The notes under the pieces: generated by a model
What the model was told of the DNA's origin: nothing
Databases searched by the model: none
What the model saw: only the letters and a program-made list of their open reading frames with translations
Shown here: in pieces, positions 58,606-64,000 of the stretch
Layout of the letters: every line of letters starts with the position of its first letter
Position numbering within the stretch: the first letter of the stretch is position 1
Translations under genes and position numbers: made by a program
Assembly (NCBI GenBank): GCA_903886485.1
Contig: CAISMH010000014.1
Span: 124,001 to 188,000, forward strand
Origin: an uncultured Burkholderiales bacterium
GTDB taxonomy: Bacteria > Pseudomonadota > Gammaproteobacteria > Burkholderiales > Burkholderiaceae_C
Direction: 5' to 3'
DNA length: 64,000 nt

Positions 58606-59390
58606 CCGAAACCTCCGCCAAAAAAGATGTCCAGAAATTACAACGCACCGTTGTCGATGCGCTAGAGGACGTCAAAGCCCAAGACCTCGTGGTGTTTGAC
58701 ACCGAGCACTTGTCATCGCTGTTTGAGCGCGTCATCGTGGCCTCAGGCACCTCCAACCGCCAAACCAAGGCCTTGGCCTCCAGCGTACGCGACAAGGTGC
58801 GCGAAGCTGGCTTTGGCAAGCCCCGCATTGAAGGCGAAGACAACGGCGAATGGATCATCGTGGATTGCGGTGCTGTGGTCGTGCACGTCATGCAGCCCAC
58901 CATCCGTAGCTACTACAACCTTGAAGAAATTTGGGGCGAGAAGCCTGTGCGTTTGAAGTTTGGTGCGCCCAAACCTGTCAAAGCGTCTGAGCCAGAAGAG
59001 GCGCCTGCGAAGAAGTCGGCGGGCAAAAAATCTGCTGACAAAAAGCCCGCAGCTAAGAAAACGGCGGCTGGCGACAAGAAGCCCGCTGCTCGCGGTGCTT
59101 CACGCGGTGGCGCTGACGTGCGCACAGGGTCGGCCAAGCCTGCGACGCGAAGCACCTCCACACGTGGACCTGCCAATGCAGCACCCGCTAAAACAGCCGC
59201 CAAGAGCGCACCGGCCAAATCGACAACGGCTAAAAAGCCAGCAGCGCCTGCCAAGTTGCCCATCGTCAAGGTGGCGCTCAAAGGTGCCAAGTCTTCGGCC
59301 AAGTCGGCGGCTCGCACCGCGACCACCACGGCCGGCAAACCTGCGGCCAAGCGTTCCGCTGCTAAAAAGACCACTGCCCGCAAAGCATGA
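58602..59390 (+). CDS. rsfS: ribosome silencing factor RsfS with a long basic C-terminal tail
   Basis: Binds 50S protein L14 and blocks subunit joining in starved cells. The RsfS domain covers residues 8-119 ([53 protein letters not shown]). Residues 120-262 are a low-complexity tail of Lys, Ala, Pro, Ser and Thr, with KKPAAKK- and AKKTTARKA-like stretches as in histone H1-like proteins. Typical RsfS is 105-150 aa, so this one is nearly doubled. The frame is intact: its ATG overlaps nadD and its TGA overlaps rlmH, both as ATGA. The tail may bind rRNA or DNA; that is inference. Confidence 0.93.
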   Translation: MTETSAKKDVQKLQRTVVDALEDVKAQDLVVFDTEHLSSLFERVIVASGTSNRQTKALASSVRDKVREAGFGKPRIEGEDNGEWIIVDCGAVVVHVMQPTIRSYYNLEEIWGEKPVRLKFGAPKPVKASEPEEAPAKKSAGKKSADKKPAAKKTAAGDKKPAARGASRGGADVRTGSAKPATRSTSTRGPANAAPAKTAAKSAPAKSTTAKKPAAPAKLPIVKVALKGAKSSAKSAARTATTTAGKPAAKRSAAKKTTARKA

Positions 59391-59854
59391 AGCTGTGGGT
59401 CGTCGCAGTCGGCCAACGAGTGCCCGACTGGGCGCAAACCGCTTGGGACGATTACGCCAAGCGGTTCCCGTCTGAGTTGCGGGTCGAACTCAAGGCTGTC
59501 AAAACCGAGCCGCGCAGCTCTAAAACCCTAGACACGATTTACGCGGCAGAACGCGAGCGCATCGAAGCCGCGATTCCGCGCGGCTGCCGCATCGTGGCTT
59601 TGGACGAGCGTGGCACCAATCTCACCACCGTGGCCTTGGCCACCAAGCTCAAGCATTGGCAGCTCGAAGCCGACGATGTGGCTTTGGTCATTGGCGGGCC
59701 CGATGGTCTGTGCCCCGAGTTCAAAAAACAAGCGCACGAACGCATCCGTATTTCTGACCTGACCTTGCCACATGCCATGGTGCGTGTGTTGTTGGTCGAG
59801 CAGTTCTATCGCGCGTGGTCGATCAACGCCAACCATCCCTATCACCGCGAGTGA
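59387..59854 (+). CDS. rlmH: 23S rRNA (pseudouridine1915-N3)-methyltransferase
   Basis: A 155-aa SPOUT methyltransferase. [28 protein letters not shown] is the start, [13 protein letters not shown] the SAM-binding knot, and [22 protein letters not shown] the typical C-terminus. Overlaps rsfS by ATGA. The rsfS-rlmH pair is conserved widely. Confidence 0.97.
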   Translation: MKLWVVAVGQRVPDWAQTAWDDYAKRFPSELRVELKAVKTEPRSSKTLDTIYAAERERIEAAIPRGCRIVALDERGTNLTTVALATKLKHWQLEADDVALVIGGPDGLCPEFKKQAHERIRISDLTLPHAMVRVLLVEQFYRAWSINANHPYHRE

Positions 59855-59889
59855 ACCACGCAAGTGCATCGCTCCAGCAAGTCAGCGCC

Positions 59890-60516
59890 ATGTCCAATAC
59901 CCAATTCGTTTACCTCGCTTCGCAAAGTCCACGTCGTCGCCAACTGCTCGAACAATTAGGGGTGCAGTACGAACTGCTGTTGGCTGACGACCACGAAGAC
60001 GCCGAAGCCCTTGAGGCGGTGTTGCCCCATGAAGCCCCACGCGCTTATGTGCAACGCGTCACCCTGCTCAAGCTAGAGGCGGCCTTAGCCCGCTTGAAGC
60101 GCCGTGGCTTACCTGCTGCGCCTGTGTTGTGCAGCGACACCACTGTGGCTTTAGGCAAAACCATTTTGGGTAAGCCCGATGACGCCAAACATGCGGCGCA
60201 AATTTTGAGTGCGTTGAGCGGGCACACCCATCGTGTGTTGACGGCAGTTGCCATGGGCACTGTTTCTAAAACGGGCAAGCCATTGAAAACAGAGCAAGCC
60301 TTGAGCGTGTCCAACGTCCGCTTTGCGCCTTTGACGCGCACACAAATTCAACACTACGTGGCCAGCGGTGAGCCCATGGGCAAAGCTGGTGCGTATGCGG
60401 TGCAGGGCAGGGCTGCGGCCTACATCGAGCACATCAGCGGCAGCTACTCTGGCATCATGGGCCTACCCATGTTTGAAACTGCGCAGCTGTTGCGTGCGTT
60501 TGGATTCAAGGTTTAA
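59890..60516 (+). CDS. maf: Maf-family nucleoside triphosphate pyrophosphatase
   Basis: A 208-aa Maf protein that hydrolyses non-standard or pyrimidine nucleotides. N-terminal [39 protein letters not shown] with the catalytic Asp, and the C-terminal [29 protein letters not shown]. Looks like the YhdE (dTTP/UTPase) group. ATG 59890 gives the usual N-terminus. It lies between rlmH and rng, 14 bases from rng. Confidence 0.94.
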   Translation: MSNTQFVYLASQSPRRRQLLEQLGVQYELLLADDHEDAEALEAVLPHEAPRAYVQRVTLLKLEAALARLKRRGLPAAPVLCSDTTVALGKTILGKPDDAKHAAQILSALSGHTHRVLTAVAMGTVSKTGKPLKTEQALSVSNVRFAPLTRTQIQHYVASGEPMGKAGAYAVQGRAAAYIEHISGSYSGIMGLPMFETAQLLRAFGFKV

Positions 60517-60530
60517 CTTTTACACCCCCT

Positions 60531-62021
60531 ATGCAACAAGACATCCTCATCAACTGGTCGCCCCAAGAGACCCGCGTGGCCGTGGTGGAAACCGGCGCGG
60601 TGCAAGAGCTGCATGTGGAACGCACCTTGGAGCGTGGTTTGGTGGGCAACGTGTATTTGGGCAAAGTCGCACGCGTGTTGCCCGGCATGCAATCGGCCTT
60701 CATTGACATTGGCTTAGAACGCGCCGCCTTCTTGCACGTGGCCGACTTGATGAGCAGCGTGGCTGCGCGTCATGCCGACAACGACAAGGGCGAACCAGCG
60801 CCCGTGGTGCCGATTGAAAAACAAGTGTTTGAAGGCCAGTCCTTGTTGGTGCAAGTCATCAAAGACCCGATTGGCACCAAAGGCGCGCGCCTGTCCTCGC
60901 AAATCAGCATTGCGGGCCGCTTGCTGGTGTTCTTGCCGCAAGACCAACACATGGGTGTGTCACAAAAAATCCCATTTGAGCAACGTGAAGCCTTGCGTCA
61001 ACGCCTGCAAGCCTTGGCCGAAGCGGGAGCCCCCCATGGGCAAACGGGTGGCTTTATTTTGCGCACCAATGGTGAAGAAGCCAGCGATGCCGAGTTGGGT
61101 GAGGACATCGCCTACTTGCGCAAAACTTGGGCGCGTATCAAGGATGCAGCCACGCGCTTGCCACCCAAATCCTTGCTGCACCAAGACCTGAGTTTGTTGC
61201 AACGCGTGCTGCGCGACTTGGTGAGCGAGACCACACAAACCATTCGCATTGACTCGGCCGAGCAGTTCAAAAAACTACAAACGTTTGGCCAAGAATTCAT
61301 GCCCAGCGCTGTTCACAAATTGCAGCTCTACAAAGGCGAGCGTCCCATCTTTGACCTCTTCAACATTGACGAGGAGGTGGGCAAAGCCTTGGGCCGACGT
61401 GTGGATTTGAAGTCTGGCGGCTACCTCATCGTGGACCAAACCGAAGCCCTCACCACGGTGGATGTGAACACGGGCGGCTTTGTGGGTGCACGCAACTTTG
61501 ACGAAACGATTTTCAAAACCAACCTCGAAGCGGCTGGCGCCATTGCACGTCAACTGCGCTTGCGAAATTTGGGCGGCATTGTCATTGCCGACTTCATTGA
61601 CATGACGCGTGAAGACCACCGCGAAGCGGTGTTGGTTGAGTTTCGAAAGCAACTGGCCCGTGACCGTGTGAAGACCATGGTGAGCGGCTATTCGGCCTTG
61701 GGGCTGGTGGAGATGACGCGCAAGCGCACCCGCGAATCACTGGCCCACATGCTGTGTGAGCCTTGCCCCGTGTGCGAGGGCAAAGGCAGCGTGAAAACAG
61801 CGCGCACGGTGACCTATGACATCTTGCGTGAAATCTTGCGTGAAGCCCGTCAGTTCAACCCGCGCGAGTTCCGTGTGATTGCCTCACCCGATGTGATTGA
61901 TGTGTTGCTGGATGAAGAAAGTCAACACTTGGCGGGGTTGAGTGACTTCATTGGCAAGCCCATCTCTTTGCAAGCCGAAGGCGCGATGACGCAAGAGCAA
62001 TATGACATTGTTTTGCTTTAA
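60531..62021 (+). CDS. rng: ribonuclease G
   Basis: A 496-aa endoribonuclease of the RNase E/G family, used in 16S rRNA 5'-end maturation and mRNA decay. It has an S1 domain (residues about 33-125), the DNase I-like catalytic region with VDVNTGGFVGARNF and LGGIVIADFIDM for metal binding, and the zinc-link CEPCPVCEGKG. No long C-terminal scaffold is present, so it is RNase G rather than E. It ends on a TTAA shared with the convergent glycosyltransferase stop. Confidence 0.95.
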   Translation: MQQDILINWSPQETRVAVVETGAVQELHVERTLERGLVGNVYLGKVARVLPGMQSAFIDIGLERAAFLHVADLMSSVAARHADNDKGEPAPVVPIEKQVFEGQSLLVQVIKDPIGTKGARLSSQISIAGRLLVFLPQDQHMGVSQKIPFEQREALRQRLQALAEAGAPHGQTGGFILRTNGEEASDAELGEDIAYLRKTWARIKDAATRLPPKSLLHQDLSLLQRVLRDLVSETTQTIRIDSAEQFKKLQTFGQEFMPSAVHKLQLYKGERPIFDLFNIDEEVGKALGRRVDLKSGGYLIVDQTEALTTVDVNTGGFVGARNFDETIFKTNLEAAGAIARQLRLRNLGGIVIADFIDMTREDHREAVLVEFRKQLARDRVKTMVSGYSALGLVEMTRKRTRESLAHMLCEPCPVCEGKGSVKTARTVTYDILREILREARQFNPREFRVIASPDVIDVLLDEESQHLAGLSDFIGKPISLQAEGAMTQEQYDIVLL

Positions 62022-62890
62022 GCGACGAGCTTGAAGTGCTTGCGGCTGAAATCCAAACCAAACGCTTTCTCTAACTTCATCAACCAGCGATGCCGCTTCT
62101 CACGTGGGGTGAGTTGGTAGTCGGGGTCCATCGTGAAGCTTTTTTCTGCAGAGCTTTCTAGCCAAGGCTTGACCAAGGCTGGGTGTGTCCCTGTGAAGGG
62201 CTGCAAGACCTGTGCATCGAACTGGCTGTAGCGAATGGTGGGCGCACCATGCGACCAAAACTTACTCACTTGGTCGAGCTTTTTTTGCATCGCTTCGTTG
62301 CTGCGCACCCAGCCGTAGTGGTAGATGTGCGCGTTCGCTAACGCGGCTTGTGGGTTACGGCCTTTTTTGTGATTGGACGTGACCAACCAATACTGGCCGT
62401 CCGGCGCATACGAGCGGATGGTGTTGCGGATCAGTCGACATTCACGGCGGTACCACGCGGGGCTGTTGGCGACAAATTCGGGCGTGCCGTAAAAGTGAAA
62501 GTAGTCAAACACCAAGGCCTCTACCGCGGGGTTGCTGTGGTGCTTGTCCACGCTGGCGCGGATGCTGGCCAACTCGGCTTCGTGCACCACCTCGTCGCCC
62601 TCCAAATAAAACGCCCAGTCGCCCGTGCAGGCGTATTGCGCGATCATTTTTTGTTGAGCGTAGACAAAGCCGCGATCGGCCATGCGTTCATTCCAGATGG
62701 TTTCAATCACGCGAATTTTGGGCGAGCCGATCGCGTGGATACGCGCGAGCGTGTCGTCATTGCTTTGGCCGACCGCCACCACAAACTCATCGACCAAAGG
62801 CAGTAGCGAGCGAATCGAAGCCTCAAAGGGAAAGGCCAATTCGACGCCGTTGCGAATGAAGGTGAAACCGCTGATGGATGCTTGGCTCAT
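62018..62890 (-). CDS. family 2-like glycosyltransferase
   Basis: A 290-aa GT-A fold glycosyltransferase. Seen: SGFTFIRNGVELAFPFEASIRSLLPLVDEFVVAVGQSNDDT at the N-terminus and WAFYLEGDEVVHEAELASI, which holds the metal site (EGDE instead of DxD). No membrane helix appears. It follows the msbA gene at 21 bases on the minus strand, so it may act on lipopolysaccharide or another surface glycan. The sugar and acceptor are unknown. Its stop overlaps the rng stop (TTAA). Confidence 0.83.
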   Translation of the reverse strand: MSQASISGFTFIRNGVELAFPFEASIRSLLPLVDEFVVAVGQSNDDTLARIHAIGSPKIRVIETIWNERMADRGFVYAQQKMIAQYACTGDWAFYLEGDEVVHEAELASIRASVDKHHSNPAVEALVFDYFHFYGTPEFVANSPAWYRRECRLIRNTIRSYAPDGQYWLVTSNHKKGRNPQAALANAHIYHYGWVRSNEAMQKKLDQVSKFWSHGAPTIRYSQFDAQVLQPFTGTHPALVKPWLESSAEKSFTMDPDYQLTPREKRHRWLMKLEKAFGLDFSRKHFKLVA

Positions 62891-62911
62891 AAGTTACTCA
62901 GATGAAGATGC

Positions 62912-64000
62912 TCAGATGCGGGGTGCGTCAGGAAAATGGTTGTCTGCGCTTTGTGCTGCCACTTGGTACAGCGCAGCATATGCCCCGCCTTGTGCCATGA
63001 GTTGTGTGTGTGTCCCGCTCTCGACGATGCTGCCGGCTTGCATGACCACAATCAGATCGGCGTGTTCGATGGTGGACAGACGGTGTGCAATGACCAGTGA
63101 GGTGCGGCCTTGCATCAGCACTTGTAGCGCGTCCTTGACGGCTTGTTCGGAGGTGGTGTCCAAGGCCGAGGTGGCTTCGTCCAAGATGAGAATGGGCGCA
63201 TCTTTGTAGATGGCGCGCGCAATCGCCAACCGCTGGCGTTGACCACCGGAGAGTTGGGTGGCGTTGTGGCCGACCAAGGTGTTTTCTTGGTGCGGCAGGC
63301 TGCGCACAAAGTCGCCTAAATTGGCGGCTTCTAGGGCGTTCCACACGCGTGTCGTGTCAATGCTTTCGCCCAGGGCGATGTTTTGCGCCACCGAGTCGTT
63401 GAACATGACCACATCTTGGCTGACATAGGCCACTTGGTTGCGGAGGCTGGCGAGGGACCAATCTTTGAGGGCTACACCGTCTAAGCGGACTTGGCCCGAT
63501 GTGGGGTCTAAAAAGCGCGGCAGCAGGTTGGCTAGGGTGGTTTTGCCCGAACCCGAGGGGCCCACCAGCGCCACCGTTTGACCGGGTTGGATGGTCAGGC
63601 TCACGCCGTTCAGTGCAGGTTGTGTGGCAGAAGGGTATTGCAGACGGATCAGCTCAAAACAAATCTCACCTTTCGCATGGGCCGTGGTGTGTGTGCCTTG
63701 GGTCTCGTCAGGCGCAAGGTCGAGCAGGTTCAGGCCGCGCTCCAGCGAGGTGACGCCGCGCGTCAGCGTGCCCGCCACTTCGGACAAGTGTTTGATCGGC
63801 GAGATCAACATCAACATGCCGGTGATGAACGCGGCAAAGCTGCCCACCGTCACCCCTGGGGTGGCACCGTCGCCCGTGCTTTGGTAGAGCGCCACCATGA
63901 TGACGGCCGACAAGGCCAAGGCCGCAAACATTTGGATGAGTGGCGTCATCACCGAGTTCGCAATCACGGCTTTGAGCGCTAACTGGCGCAGCTTTTGGTT
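62912..64000 (-). CDS. msbA: lipid A export ATP-binding/permease MsbA (partial)
   Basis: Only the C-terminal 363 codons are in the window; the frame stays open to base 64000, so the start lies beyond. The last transmembrane helices (ALALSAVIMVALYQSTGD; GVTVGSFAAFITGMLMLI) are followed by an ABC domain: Walker A GPSGSGKTT, Q-loop YVSQDVVMF, signature LSGGQRQR, Walker B ILILDEATSALD, and H-loop IAHRLST. It flips lipid A-core across the inner membrane. Family assignment to MsbA rather than another exporter rests on this half and on the lipid A genes nearby. Confidence 0.88.
   Translation of the reverse strand, partial: NQKLRQLALKAVIANSVMTPLIQMFAALALSAVIMVALYQSTGDGATPGVTVGSFAAFITGMLMLISPIKHLSEVAGTLTRGVTSLERGLNLLDLAPDETQGTHTTAHAKGEICFELIRLQYPSATQPALNGVSLTIQPGQTVALVGPSGSGKTTLANLLPRFLDPTSGQVRLDGVALKDWSLASLRNQVAYVSQDVVMFNDSVAQNIALGESIDTTRVWNALEAANLGDFVRSLPHQENTLVGHNATQLSGGQRQRLAIARAIYKDAPILILDEATSALDTTSEQAVKDALQVLMQGRTSLVIAHRLSTIEHADLIVVMQAGSIVESGTHTQLMAQGGAYAALYQVAAQSADNHFPDAPRI

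Overview
The window looks like chromosomal core DNA of a betaproteobacterium, most likely Burkholderiales/Comamonadaceae (Limnohabitans- or Rhodoferax-like). This is inferred from gene content, gene order and protein style; no database search was possible. Supporting traits are the exbB-exbD-lpxK-Trm112-kdsB-adk operon, the rimP-nusA-infB-rbfA-truB operon, many Bug-type (TctC) receptor and acyl-CoA genes, and sigma70 -10 boxes of the TACAAT type. Gene density is very high. No gene-free stretch exceeds 300 bases, and I see no insertion sequence, prophage, integrase or CRISPR array.

Layout. 1-2.9 kb: a leucine-rich leader peptide and attenuator in front of leuA, then a periplasmic PBP7-type peptidase. 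2.9-5.2 kb (minus): aat, bpt and an IclR regulator, overlapping. 5.4-6.8 kb: M23 peptidase plus bactofilin. 6.9-9.4 kb: tRNA-Ser(GGA) and a large PLP decarboxylase. 9.4-15.8 kb: fabI, then the yejABEF peptide importer. 15.8-24.2 kb: a strong promoter with a terminator-like leader hairpin, rimP-nusA-infB-rbfA-truB, then typA. 24.2-31.7 kb: a 3-hydroxyisobutyryl-CoA hydrolase-like gene, then a minus-strand tricarballylate/citrate-type cluster (LysR, tcuA, tcuB, Bug receptor, ModA-like protein, CaiB-type CoA transferase).

31.8-34.8 kb: tRNA-Pro(TGG) and tRNA-Arg(TCT) separated by a terminator. Next come two tandem secreted proteins sharing a six-cysteine domain, one carrying a His/Lys/Asp-rich repeat segment, and a divergent NHL-repeat lipoprotein. 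34.8-41.4 kb (minus): acyl-CoA metabolism with a Crp-type regulator, a kinase/acyl-CoA dehydrogenase pair like the two halves of ACAD10/11, a GST, a PaaG-like hydratase, a 3-hydroxyacyl-CoA dehydrogenase lacking its NAD domain, and a D-2-hydroxyacid dehydrogenase. 41.5-43.4 kb: lexA with two SOS boxes, a small companion ORF, and an asparaginase. 43.5-47.3 kb (minus): exbB-exbD-lpxK-Trm112-kdsB-adk. 47.3-54.2 kb: a DnaA-box-like cluster, xseA, sodB, a DUF192 gene, icd, clpS-clpA. 54.4-62.0 kb (plus): yebC, purD, an acyltransferase, hemF, nadD, rsfS, rlmH, maf, rng. 62.0-64.0 kb (minus): a glycosyltransferase and msbA, cut by the window edge.

How the genes work together. The window holds a complete bacterial N-degron route: Aat and Bpt add leucine to N-termini, and ClpS/ClpA recognise and unfold the products. 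It also holds much of a lipid A/Kdo supply line (kdsB, lpxK, msbA) and an RNA/ribosome maturation set (rimP, nusA, infB, rbfA, truB, rsfS, rlmH, rng, typA). The items most worth a second look are the leu attenuator, the rimP leader hairpin, the tandem six-cysteine secreted proteins, the basic tail on RsfS, the truncated 3-hydroxyacyl-CoA dehydrogenase, and the DnaA-box cluster before xseA.
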